Below the pieces are notes generated by a model. It saw only the letters and a list, made by a program, of their open reading frames with translations, did not search any database and was not told the DNA's origin. Of a DNA stretch of 64,000 nucleotides, positions 27,497 through 35,944 are shown piece by piece (position 1 is the stretch's first letter; each line of letters begins with the position of its first letter). Source of the stretch: JAVBLP01 sp031553505. GTDB taxonomy: Bacteria; Elusimicrobiota; Endomicrobiia; Endomicrobiales; Endomicrobiaceae. The stretch spans positions 20,011-84,010 of the forward strand of contig JAVBLP010000016.1 of NCBI GenBank assembly GCA_031553505.1, read 5' to 3'. The translations under genes were made by a program, and so were the position numbers.

Positions 27497-27532
27497 GAGT
27501 ATAAAACAAACACGGTTCGAGGATAATTATTA

Positions 27533-28708
27533 ATGAAAAAACAACCGCCCCCCGCCGCAAGCAATGGATGTTTGGAAAGCAAAAGACAACCCGTTTTTTT
27601 CAGGCAGACATGGGTTGAAGTAGACAAAAGCGATTTTCACTTCAATTTAAAAAAAATCAAAGAGTATCTGGCAAAAGACACTAAAATCATGCCCGTAATT
27701 AAAGCAAACGCTTACGGACACGGCGGAATTGCGCTCGCTAAAGAAGCGCAAAAAGCCGGAGTCGCGTGCATAGGCGTTTCTTCGCTTGAAGAGGGAATAA
27801 GTTTCCGGGAAGCCGGAATTAAAAGCAATATTTTAATTCTCGGGAATATTTTTCCGCTTGATAATCTGCAGGTTGCGGTCGCGCACTCCTTAACTCCCAC
27901 CATATCAAACATGAACGGCATAAACGCTCTTGAAGAGCTGGCGGTGCGTTTAAATAAAAAACTTTCTTTCCATCTGGAAATTGACACTGGCATGGGAAGG
28001 ATCGGCGCTTTGCCGGAAGCGGCATACGGCATTTTGCAGAAAATCGCTTTAACTCCGGAAATTACAATGGCAGGTATGTACACGCATTTTCCCGTTGCCG
28101 ATACCGATCCGGTTTTCACAAAAACGCAGCTCGACACGTTTATGAAAATAGTTAAATTCGCAAGGGTTAACCTCGGCTTAAGGTTTACGGCGCACGCGGC
28201 AAACTCCGCGGCATTGTTCAGGGATAAAAGGACGCATCTGGATATGGTGCGCCCGGGAATAAGCCTTTACGGTTTAAGCCCTTTTAAACACGCCGAAAGG
28301 TTTATCAAATTAAAACCGGTTTTAACGTGGAAATCAAAAATAACTTTTCTTAAAAGGGTTCCTTCTGGGTTTTGCGTAAGCTACGGAAGGACTTATGTTA
28401 CAAATAAGGCTTCTGTAATCGCGACAATCCCCGTTGGCTATGCTGACGGTTACAACAGGCTTCTTTCAAATAAAGCCGATGTCTTAGTGCGCGGAAAGCG
28501 CTGCCCGATTGCCGGAAGGATTACGATGGATATGACTATGATAGATGTTACCGGCGTTAAGGGCGTTACCATAGGTGACGAGGTCGTGCTTATAGGAGCG
28601 CAGGGTAAAGAGCAGATAAAAGCTGATGAACTTGCAAAAATAGAAGATACGATTAATTATGAAATTACCTGCGCGATTTCACCGCGGGTTCCGAGAGTAG
28701 TAGTTTAA
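27533..28708 (+). CDS. alr: Alanine racemase
   Basis: 391-residue PLP enzyme that makes D-alanine for peptidoglycan. The PLP lysine is in MPVIKANAYGHG (about residue 57) and the second catalytic Tyr in VSYGRTYV (about residue 285). VRPGISLYGLSP, AGRITMDMTMIDV and GDEVVLIG are family motifs. The N-terminus has about 25 extra residues before TWVEVDKSDF, so a downstream start is possible, but none has a clear ribosome site. A strong terminator follows. Confidence 0.95.
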   Translation: MKKQPPPAASNGCLESKRQPVFFRQTWVEVDKSDFHFNLKKIKEYLAKDTKIMPVIKANAYGHGGIALAKEAQKAGVACIGVSSLEEGISFREAGIKSNILILGNIFPLDNLQVAVAHSLTPTISNMNGINALEELAVRLNKKLSFHLEIDTGMGRIGALPEAAYGILQKIALTPEITMAGMYTHFPVADTDPVFTKTQLDTFMKIVKFARVNLGLRFTAHAANSAALFRDKRTHLDMVRPGISLYGLSPFKHAERFIKLKPVLTWKSKITFLKRVPSGFCVSYGRTYVTNKASVIATIPVGYADGYNRLLSNKADVLVRGKRCPIAGRITMDMTMIDVTGVKGVTIGDEVVLIGAQGKEQIKADELAKIEDTINYEITCAISPRVPRVVV

Positions 28709-28733
28709 ATTAATAAATAATTTTACGGAAACA

Positions 28734-28769
28734 AAAAGCAAACGGCGCAAAATGCCGTTTGCTTTTTTT
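28734..28769 (+). terminator. Intrinsic terminator after alr
   Basis: AAGCAAACGGC-GCAAAAT-GCCGTTTGCTT stem followed by a T-run; it ends the dnaB-alr transcript and separates it from mlaE. Confidence 0.92.
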
Positions 28770-28868
28770 ACGGGTGTTTTACGCCAGCCGCCAGTTGTAC
28801 TTTAAAAACTTTTTGCTATTTAGGCGAAACGGGTGGTAAGGGCAATACCCTTTTAAACGCCTTTTTTG

Positions 28869-28874
28869 TATAAT
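28869..28874 (+). promoter_or_regulatory. Perfect -10 box directly before mlaE
   Basis: TATAAT at 28869-28874, seven bases before the ATG at 28882. If used, transcription would begin at or next to that ATG. No consensus -35 is seen at the right distance (28846-28851 reads TACCCT). Confidence 0.4.
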
Positions 28875-29715
28875 GTTACCCATGGTAAATGAAAACGCGG
28901 CAAGGGCGGTAAAAGCAAGAAGGTTCGCAAGGCGTACGGCAAGGATGCCAAAAGAGATTCTTTTTTCTTTATTGGAAAGCATCGGTCAGGCTGCCGCTAT
29001 GACAGGCGAAACTTTTTTGTGGATATGCAAAGGCGCTGTATCAGTTAAAAGTACGCTTTCGCAGATGGTTGAAGTGGGCTGGCGTTCCATGCCGATTATA
29101 ACTTTAACATCTTTTTTTACCGGAATGGTGCTCGCGCTTCAGGTAGGCTCCGCAACGACAAACCTTTTTAATGAACCCGTTTACGTAGGCACAATAACAG
29201 GCTTTGCTTTAGTGATAGAGTTAGGTCCGGTGCTTACAGCTATAGTCATAACAGGAAGAGTGGGCGCCGCAATAACCGCTGAAATCGGCACAATGAAAGT
29301 AACCGAACAGCTTGACGCTTTGTACACTCTAGGTACAAACCCCGTAAAATACCTCGCAGTCCCCAGATTTCTTGCGTGTTTCTTTATGCTTCCGCTTCTA
29401 ACGGCGCTTGCCAATATAATCGGCATATACGGCGGCCTGTTTGTAACGGTCAATTCGTGGGATGTTACAAGCGCCGTTTACTGGTCAGATGTTTTAGATT
29501 ATATGACGATAAATACATTTTTGCACGGATTTATAAAATCGTTTTTCTTTGCTTTGATTATAGCCATAGTCGCCTGCCATAAAGGTTTCAGGACCGCCGG
29601 CGGCGCTGAGGGCGTAGGCAAAGCGACTACAAGCTCTGTTATGGTTTCGATGGTTTTGATACTTGTTTCGGATTATTTTTTAACTGCTTTGCTTGTAGCT
29701 TTAAATATAAAATAG
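28873..29715 (+). CDS. mlaE: MlaE family ABC transporter permease
   Basis: Inner membrane permease of the MCE-type phospholipid transporter. The MlaE core is evident: FFTGMVLALQVG, ELGPVLTAIVITGRVGAAITAEIGTM, EQLDALYTLG and the C-terminal CHKGFRTAGGAEGVGKATT coupling segment; five or so membrane helices. The start is uncertain: the frame opens with an ATG at 28873 that overlaps a perfect -10 box, with others at 28882 and 28945. None has a good Shine-Dalgarno sequence. The first 25 residues are basic. MlaF and MlaD follow immediately. Confidence 0.92.
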   Translation: MLPMVNENAARAVKARRFARRTARMPKEILFSLLESIGQAAAMTGETFLWICKGAVSVKSTLSQMVEVGWRSMPIITLTSFFTGMVLALQVGSATTNLFNEPVYVGTITGFALVIELGPVLTAIVITGRVGAAITAEIGTMKVTEQLDALYTLGTNPVKYLAVPRFLACFFMLPLLTALANIIGIYGGLFVTVNSWDVTSAVYWSDVLDYMTINTFLHGFIKSFFFALIIAIVACHKGFRTAGGAEGVGKATTSSVMVSMVLILVSDYFLTALLVALNIK

Positions 29716-29777
29716 CAATTTATAATAAAAAATGGCAAAAATGATTGAAAAATTATACAATATTACGGAAATAACGA

Positions 29778-30548
29778 ATGATTAAAGTGAAGAATCTTCA
29801 TAAGTCTTTCGGACCCAAACGCGTCCTTTGCGGCGTTAACCTGGAAGTGCGTGACGGCGAAACGCTTGTGATTATAGGCTCATCCGGAACAGGAAAAAGC
29901 ATTCTGCTTAAACATATAGTGGGGCTTGTTAAGCCTACTTTGGGTTCAATAACGGTGGACGGCGTTGAAATAACAAAGAGCTCTTCATCGGATTTGCAGT
30001 CTGTCCAGCAAAAAATGGGCTATGTTTTTCAGGAAGCGGCTCTTTTCGACTCTTTAACCATAGAAGAAAACGTCGCTTTCGGCTTAAGGACGCTTACAAA
30101 GCTTGGCGAAGACGATATAAAGCAAAGGGTTTCGCAGTGCCTTGCGATGGTCGGGCTGACAGGCGTAGAAAACCTTAAACCTTCGGAACTTTCCGGAGGC
30201 ATGAAGAAAAGGGCGGGTCTTGCAAGGGCTATAGCTTACCAGCCGCAGTATATTTTTTATGATGAGCCCACAACCGGGCTGGACCCTATAATGTCGGACG
30301 TTATAAGCGATTTGATAATAAGTCTAAGGCAGCATTTAAAAATTACGTCAATAGTAGTTACCCACGATATGAAGTCGGCATACAAAATTGCCGACAGAAT
30401 TATGATGCTGTACAAGGGAGAAGTGATTTTCACGGGCACTCCCGGAGAAACAAAGAATACGGACAATGAAGTGGTAAGGCAATTTGTGGAAGGTTCAAGC
30501 CATGGTCCGATAGAAATAGAAAGAAATTTTGATATGGAAGGTATATGA
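29778..30548 (+). CDS. mlaF: MlaF family ABC transporter ATPase
   Basis: 256-residue ATPase that powers the MlaE permease. Walker A GSSGTGKSILLKH (about residue 36), Q-loop VFQEAALFDSLT, signature LSGGMKKRAGLARA and Walker B IFYDEPTTGLDP are all present and intact, with the ML(Y/-)KGEVIFTGTP stretch near the C-terminus. It sits 62 bases after mlaE and overlaps mlaD by the ATGA tetranucleotide. Confidence 0.94.
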   Translation: MIKVKNLHKSFGPKRVLCGVNLEVRDGETLVIIGSSGTGKSILLKHIVGLVKPTLGSITVDGVEITKSSSSDLQSVQQKMGYVFQEAALFDSLTIEENVAFGLRTLTKLGEDDIKQRVSQCLAMVGLTGVENLKPSELSGGMKKRAGLARAIAYQPQYIFYDEPTTGLDPIMSDVISDLIISLRQHLKITSIVVTHDMKSAYKIADRIMMLYKGEVIFTGTPGETKNTDNEVVRQFVEGSSHGPIEIERNFDMEGI

Positions 30549-31873
30549 ACAGCCAGATTAAACTTGGGCTTTTTGTCGCGATAGGCCTTGCGGCGATAAT
30601 GATTTCTATTATCGCGGTGGGTAATTTTACGCTTAACAGAAGCTATAAAGTTTATGTAATGTTTCAAAACGCTTCAGGGTTGACGAAAAAAGCGAAAGTT
30701 AAAATCGCCGGCGTTGACGTAGGCGTTTTAAACGGCGTAAGCCTTAAAGACAGCAAGGCGCGGCTTTGCCTTTCAATAAATAATGACGTTACTTTGTACG
30801 CAAATGCTCAGGCAAGAATAGTTTCAATGGGCATAATAGGCACAAAGTATATCGAAGTTATCCCGGGGGATCCTTCATACCCGGTAATTAAAGACGGCGA
30901 CAGCATAAACGTGACGGAAAGCGCTTCGCTTGAACAATCCTTAAATAACATCGCTGATAAAATAGATAAAGCGCTCGGCTCTTTCGGGGACGGTAAAAAC
31001 GGAAATATGATGGCGAACCTTTCCGACGCCGTTTATGATTTAAAGCTGGTGATGCGCAATGTTGCAAACCAAAACGAAAAAATCGCATCGGCAATAGACA
31101 ATGTAAATAAATTCTCTTACAATCTTGCCAAAATAACCGCGGAAAATGAAGCCGACCTCAGAGTCGCGATAGCCAATATGAGGGATATATCCGAAAAACT
31201 TGACGTCATTATGGCAAAAATTTATGACGGCGAAGGCACTATCGGCGCCCTTGTAAACGATGAACAGATGAGCAAAGACCTTAAAGAAACAGTCGCGAGC
31301 GCGAAAGAAGCCGTTAACAGTTTAAAAACTACCATCGGTACGGGCAACAGGCTGCAGCTTGCCTGGGATTATATGGGCAGATATAATGTAAGAGATGAAA
31401 AATTCAGAAGCGACGTCGGTTTGTCAATATCGATGCGCAAAGAAAGATTTTACTATGTTGGTATTTCAAATGTTGCCGACACTAGCGATGAAACTGACCA
31501 AAAAGAAAAAGACACCATGAATACGCTTAACGCGCTTATAGGCTTTAGAAATGAAAAGGCCGAAATTTACGGCGGAGTTATGAAGAGTAAAGCCGGCGTC
31601 GGCGTCGGATATTCATTCTTCGAACCTATATATTCGCCTTACAGGTCCGTGCAGCTTAATTTGAACGCGTATAATTTCTCAAGGGATGGAAAGCCGCCCG
31701 AAATAGATGCCGGCGTGCGCTTAGGCCTTGCAAAGTGGCTTTACGCCGGGGTTATGGTTGAAGACATAGGTTACGCGGCATCGGTTACGCCTTACATAAA
31801 GCTTGAAATTAAGGATACAGACATCGCGGCGCTGCTTGGAATAATAAGTGTTGCGGCCGTCGCGTCTAAATAA
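30545..31873 (+). CDS. mlaD: MCE-domain (MlaD) lipid-binding protein with long C-terminal extension
   Basis: 442 residues. An N-terminal anchor helix (about 7-27) is followed by one MCE domain (about 35-115: YVMFQNASGLTKKAKVKIAGVDVG ... GTKYIEVIPG, read in parts) that carries lipid across the periplasm. A helical region (about 125-265) follows. The last 170 residues alternate aromatic and small residues (FYYVGISNVAD, YGGVMKSKAGVGVGYSFFE, QLNLNAYNFSRDG), which looks like a beta-barrel-type segment, so the protein could itself reach the outer membrane. Overlaps mlaF by four bases. Confidence 0.88.
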   Translation: MNSQIKLGLFVAIGLAAIMISIIAVGNFTLNRSYKVYVMFQNASGLTKKAKVKIAGVDVGVLNGVSLKDSKARLCLSINNDVTLYANAQARIVSMGIIGTKYIEVIPGDPSYPVIKDGDSINVTESASLEQSLNNIADKIDKALGSFGDGKNGNMMANLSDAVYDLKLVMRNVANQNEKIASAIDNVNKFSYNLAKITAENEADLRVAIANMRDISEKLDVIMAKIYDGEGTIGALVNDEQMSKDLKETVASAKEAVNSLKTTIGTGNRLQLAWDYMGRYNVRDEKFRSDVGLSISMRKERFYYVGISNVADTSDETDQKEKDTMNTLNALIGFRNEKAEIYGGVMKSKAGVGVGYSFFEPIYSPYRSVQLNLNAYNFSRDGKPPEIDAGVRLGLAKWLYAGVMVEDIGYAASVTPYIKLEIKDTDIAALLGIISVAAVASK

Positions 31874-31950
31874 AATAAATATGTGATGCATAAAGTGTAT
31901 ATACGGACGCGTAGTAAAAAAACCACTGATGCCTTAAAAAATAATAAACA

Positions 31951-33330
31951 ATGAAAAAGCAAAAAAATAAAACGATGTTTTTATGCCAGCAATGCGGTTA
32001 TGAATCGGCGCAGTGGCTTGGCAAATGCCCCGGCTGCAGTTCGTGGAACAGTTTTGTCGAAGAAAAATTTTCAGCCGCCGCGGCTAAGGCGCAGGGCCCC
32101 GCATCAAGGCAGCTCACAGGTTTTTCTTCGGAAGTTTTAAAATTAAATGATATATCCGTAAAGGATTTCCAGAGATATCAAACGGATATAAAAGAGTTTG
32201 ACAATATGATCGGCGGCGGAGTTGTGCCGGGTTCGCTCATACTTTTAGGCGGAGCGCCGGGCATAGGCAAATCGACGCTTATGCTGCACGTTTCTGACGC
32301 TTTAGGCAAAAGAGGAACGGTTCTTTATATTTCAGGCGAAGAGTCGCTTTCGCAGGTAAAATCAAGAGCGGAAAGGCTTAATGTAAAAAAAGACAATATA
32401 TTTCTTGCCTCGGAAACGAACCTGCAAAATATTGTTGACGCGATAAACAAAATAGAACCGAAGTTTTTAATTATAGATTCGATACAAACTACTTACCACC
32501 CGGAGCTTTCAAGCGCTCCCGGAACGGTAGGGCAGGTGAGGGAAACCGCGGCGGAACTTTTAAGGATAGCAAAGTCCAAGAATATAACGGTTTTTCTTTT
32601 AGGGCACGTTACAAAAGAAGGCGATCTTGCCGGCCCGCGCGTTTTAGAGCATATTGTGGACACGGTTTTATATTTTGAAAATGAAAGGCAGCACACATAC
32701 AGGATTTTGAGGGCTTATAAAAACCGCTTTGGGCCGACAAGCGAAATAGGCATCTTTGAAATGGGTTCTTCCGGCCTTACGGAAGTTTCAAACCCTTCTC
32801 TTATTTTTCTTGGCGAAAGAAACGTAAACACGCCCGGCAATACTGTTACCGTTTCCATGGAAGGCACAAGGCCTTTGCTTTTGGAAGTACAAGCGCTTTG
32901 TACACGTACAAATTTTCCCGTGCCGCGCAGAATGGTTTCCGGGTACGATTCAAACAGAGTAACAATTCTTATAGCCGTTTTGGAAAACAGGCTGAGCATG
33001 CCGCTTGAAATGCAGGATGTTTTCGTAAATATAGCGGGCGGGGTAAAAATAAAAGAAACGTCCGCGGATTTAGCGGCGGCGTGCGCTATAGTTTCGGCAA
33101 ATTCGGGCTTTGTGTGCCCTAAAGATTTAGTTGCTTTCGGGGAAGTCGGCCTTGCGGGAGAAGTGCGCTCGGTTTCGCTTCCGGCAGAAAGGCTTGCAGA
33201 AGCGGAAAAACTGGGCTTTAAAAAGGCAATTATACCCAAAGGCAATATGAAAAACCTTTCATATAAAGGAAAAATAGAAATTATAGGCGCTGACAATTTA
33301 GAAAGCGCCGTAAAAGCGGTTAGGCAATAA
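31951..33330 (+). CDS. radA: DNA repair protein RadA
   Basis: 459-residue RadA (Sms), a branch-migration helicase for recombination intermediates. The N-terminal zinc finger CX2C...CX2C is visible (CQQCGYESAQWLGKCPGC), followed by a RecA-like core with Walker A GGAPGIGKSTL (about residue 107), the RadA-specific KNRFG motif (YKNRFGPT, about 257) and a Lon-like C-terminal domain. The start ATG at 31951 lacks a recognisable ribosome site. Confidence 0.95.
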   Translation: MKKQKNKTMFLCQQCGYESAQWLGKCPGCSSWNSFVEEKFSAAAAKAQGPASRQLTGFSSEVLKLNDISVKDFQRYQTDIKEFDNMIGGGVVPGSLILLGGAPGIGKSTLMLHVSDALGKRGTVLYISGEESLSQVKSRAERLNVKKDNIFLASETNLQNIVDAINKIEPKFLIIDSIQTTYHPELSSAPGTVGQVRETAAELLRIAKSKNITVFLLGHVTKEGDLAGPRVLEHIVDTVLYFENERQHTYRILRAYKNRFGPTSEIGIFEMGSSGLTEVSNPSLIFLGERNVNTPGNTVTVSMEGTRPLLLEVQALCTRTNFPVPRRMVSGYDSNRVTILIAVLENRLSMPLEMQDVFVNIAGGVKIKETSADLAAACAIVSANSGFVCPKDLVAFGEVGLAGEVRSVSLPAERLAEAEKLGFKKAIIPKGNMKNLSYKGKIEIIGADNLESAVKAVRQ

Positions 33331-33377
33331 AAGGCAAGTAATCAGTAATAGATAATAGACTTTATGAAAGTTCTGTT

Positions 33378-33466
33378 TGTCATTTCCAAAATTTGTAATC
33401 TGGAATCTGCTTTATAGCAGTTTTTAATAAGTACCCCAGATACCCGATAAAGACATTCGGGCATGC
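33378..33466. repeat. Intergenic inverted-repeat element, possibly a degenerate dispersed repeat
   Basis: The 212-base gap between radA and aroC holds TTGTCATTTCC at the left and CCCGATAAAGACATTCGGG (self-complementary ends CCCGA/TCGGG) at the right, around a TGCTTTATAGCA hairpin. The wording resembles common TGTCATTCCC-type short dispersed repeats. Only this copy occurs in the window, so the call rests on resemblance. Otherwise I see nothing in the gap. Confidence 0.3.
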
Positions 33467-33542
33467 AACAAGGGCAAAGAAGCAGTTGCGATGCATCATT
33501 TGTAGAACTTTAAATTTATAAAGAGTATATCAGGAGAAAGCG

Positions 33543-34700
33543 ATGATACGTTTTACTACGGCAGGAGAATCCCACGGAAGGGGAATAGTTGTTATCCTGG
33601 AAGGCATTCCCGCGGGGCTTACGATAAATTCAGAAGATATAGATGTGGAACTTGCTAGAAGGCAGAAGGGTTACGGCAGGGGCCAGAGAATGAATATTGA
33701 GACCGATGTGGTAAGAATAATTTCCGGCATGAGGCACGCAAGGTCTTTAGGGTCGCCCATAGCGCTTTTTGTCGCAAATAAAGACTGGGAAAACTGGAAA
33801 GGTACGATGTCTCCCATTTCCGTGGATTTAGACGGCAATATTTTGATGAAACCCCGCCCCGGACACGCAGATTTGCCCGGAATGATGAAGTACGGCGTTG
33901 CGGATTTCAGGGATATTCTGGAAAGGGCGTCCGCAAGGGAAACGGCGGCAAGGGTCGCGGCGGGAGCGGTATGTAAAGAATTTTTAAAAGAATTCGGCAT
34001 AAATATAGTGTCATACACTTTGCAGATAGGAAATATCTGCGCGAATATGTCATCTGTTCCGGAAGAAAAAATCTGGCATAACGCGGAAATGTCTTATGTA
34101 AGGTGCCCGGATGCCGCGGCAAGCAAAAAAATGATACAGCTTATTAAAAAAGCCAATTCAAAAGGCGACACGCTGGGCGGCAAATTTGTCGTTACCGTAA
34201 ATAATGTTCCGGCAGGGCTCGGAAGTCATACGCAATGGGATTTGAAGCTTGACGGGCGGCTCGCGCAGGGTTTGATGTCCATACAGGCGATTAAGGCTGT
34301 AGAAGTCGGCTGCGGCACAAAGCTTGCTTCGATGCACGGCTCTTCATCGCACGATGAAATTTTTTATAATAATAAAAAAGGGTTTTACAGAAACACAAAC
34401 AGAGCGGGGGGGGTGGAAGGCGGCATGAGCAACGGCGAACCTATAGAAATAACCTGTACAATGAAAGCCATACCTTCGCTCGCGAAGCCTTTGCGTTCGG
34501 TAAATATATGCACAAAAAAGCCGGTTAAAGCTGAAGCCGTAAGAAGCGACGTTTGTGCGGTCCCCGCGGCAGGCGTTGTAGCGGAAGCAGCAGTTGCCAT
34601 AGAAATAGCTAAAGCGCTGAAAGAAAAATTTGGCGGTGACAGTATGGATGACATTAAAAAGAACTTTAACGCGTACCAAGAGCGCGTAAAAGCGCTTTAA
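33543..34700 (+). CDS. aroC: Chorismate synthase
   Basis: Last step of the shikimate pathway, converting EPSP to chorismate with reduced FMN. Signatures: TTAGESHGRGIVVILEG at the start, RQKGYGRGQRM, RPGHADLPGMMKYG, DFRDILERASARETAARVAAGA and the GGVEGGMSNGEPI motif around residue 290. Length 385 is typical. AGGAG precedes the ATG. The stop overlaps the aroK start (TAATG). Confidence 0.96.
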   Translation: MIRFTTAGESHGRGIVVILEGIPAGLTINSEDIDVELARRQKGYGRGQRMNIETDVVRIISGMRHARSLGSPIALFVANKDWENWKGTMSPISVDLDGNILMKPRPGHADLPGMMKYGVADFRDILERASARETAARVAAGAVCKEFLKEFGINIVSYTLQIGNICANMSSVPEEKIWHNAEMSYVRCPDAAASKKMIQLIKKANSKGDTLGGKFVVTVNNVPAGLGSHTQWDLKLDGRLAQGLMSIQAIKAVEVGCGTKLASMHGSSSHDEIFYNNKKGFYRNTNRAGGVEGGMSNGEPIEITCTMKAIPSLAKPLRSVNICTKKPVKAEAVRSDVCAVPAAGVVAEAAVAIEIAKALKEKFGGDSMDDIKKNFNAYQERVKAL

Positions 34701-35227
34701 TGAATATGATTTTAACCGGTTTTATGGGCACCGGAAAATCCGCGGTAGGAAAAATTTTGGCTGGAAAGCTGGGTTATGTTTTTTTGGATACAGACAGCTT
34801 AATTGAAGAAAGCACTGGAATTTCAATAAGTTCCATATTTGAAGAATGCGGCGAAGAAGGCTTCAGACAGATGGAAGCTGAAGCGATAGAAGCAGCTTCT
34901 GAAAGGGATAAGCTGGTAATCGCTTGCGGCGGCGGCGTTATTTTAAACGCAAAAAATATTGAAAATTTAAGCAGAAACGGCATAATCGTAAACTTATACG
35001 CTTCTGCCGGTACAATATATAATAGAATTAAATCCGAAAAACACAGGCCTTTGCTTGAATGCGCGGAGCCTTTAAAAGAAATTGCAAAACTGCTTGAAAA
35101 ACGAAAGAATTTTTATGCCGTAAACGATTTTTCATTTGATACTGATGAGTTAAGCGCTTCGGAAGTCGCGGAAAAAATACTGAATCATAAAGATATAACG
35201 GCAATCCTAAAAAAAGGGGAAAATTAA
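34700..35227 (+). CDS. aroK: Shikimate kinase
   Basis: 175-residue P-loop kinase that phosphorylates shikimate. Walker A GFMGTGKSAVG (residues 7-17), shikimate-binding DTDSLIE with the downstream GEEGFRQMEAEAI, the GGGVI motif (about 75-79) and the lid arginine in SEKHRPLL (about 116) are all present. It starts on the last base of the aroC stop and ends overlapping the next start by one base, so the three genes form a tight unit. Confidence 0.95.
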   Translation: MNMILTGFMGTGKSAVGKILAGKLGYVFLDTDSLIEESTGISISSIFEECGEEGFRQMEAEAIEAASERDKLVIACGGGVILNAKNIENLSRNGIIVNLYASAGTIYNRIKSEKHRPLLECAEPLKEIAKLLEKRKNFYAVNDFSFDTDELSASEVAEKILNHKDITAILKKGEN

Positions 35228-35847
35228 TGAAGCTTCGATTTTTAAACGCAGCATGTTTGTTTGTGTTAATTTCTGTATTTGCCTGCTCCCACAGGCCGGA
35301 TACCTCATTGATGAAAGAAGGCGATATACTTTTTCAAAACAACAGGCTAAAGAATTCGGATTTTACGGTATTTATTTCCGGCGCGGAATATAATAATCCG
35401 GGAGTTTTATTTCTGATAGATAAAAAACTGTACGTTTTGGAAGCGGTGCAGCCGGTACAGCTTACACCTGTCGCAAGCTGGATAAACGGCGGTGAAGACA
35501 AAAAGTATGTTATTAAACGCTTAAAAGAAGATAATGTTGTAAACAAAGAGTCTTTAAAAAGGATGCAAGAGTTACGCAAAGAATTTTTAGGCAAACCTTT
35601 GGATTCCCAGTATGAATGGTCCGACAAAGCGTTTTATCCTGCCGAACTTGTATGGAAAGTATATAAAAAAGCTTTTGATATAGAGCTTTGTGCGCCGCAG
35701 ACTCTTGCGGATTTTGACCTTTCAGATGAAAACATAAAACAGAAGGTGAAAGATCTTTACGGAAGCAAAGTGCCGCTTTATGATGAAATTGTTACGCCCA
35801 AAGCTATTTTTGAGTCTTCCGCGCTTTTTACGGTTTACGAAAATTAA
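35227..35847 (+). CDS. YiiX-like NlpC/P60-superfamily lipoprotein lacking catalytic residues
   Basis: 206 residues with a signal peptide and a plausible lipobox (SVFAC, Cys about 20). The body matches the permuted papain-like YiiX family: EGDILFQ, YVLEAVQPVQLTPVASWI, YVIKRL, WSDKAFYPAELVWKVYKKA, QTLADFDLSDE and LYGSKVPLYDEIVTPKAIFESS. Active family members carry a His in a YSHxG segment and a Cys in a YCSELVW segment. Here those read YNNPG and YPAELVW, so both are replaced. It is probably a non-catalytic envelope protein. It starts on the last base of the aroK stop, so it is probably co-expressed with the aro genes. Confidence 0.75.
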   Translation: MKLRFLNAACLFVLISVFACSHRPDTSLMKEGDILFQNNRLKNSDFTVFISGAEYNNPGVLFLIDKKLYVLEAVQPVQLTPVASWINGGEDKKYVIKRLKEDNVVNKESLKRMQELRKEFLGKPLDSQYEWSDKAFYPAELVWKVYKKAFDIELCAPQTLADFDLSDENIKQKVKDLYGSKVPLYDEIVTPKAIFESSALFTVYEN

Positions 35848-35879
35848 TTTTTGCAAAAACGATTGAAAAAATAAGCAAA

Positions 35880-35908
35880 TTGACTTAAAAAACTAAAAAT
35901 TATACAAT
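35880..35908 (+). promoter_or_regulatory. Sigma-70-type promoter upstream of outer membrane protein and accA
   Basis: TTGACT (35880-35885), 17-base spacer, TACAAT (35903-35908), followed by a leader of about 30 bases with AGGGGAG before the TTG start at 35945. Confidence 0.7.
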
Positions 35909-35944
35909 CAAAGCTGATACGTTTTTAAGGCAGGGGAGAAAAAA

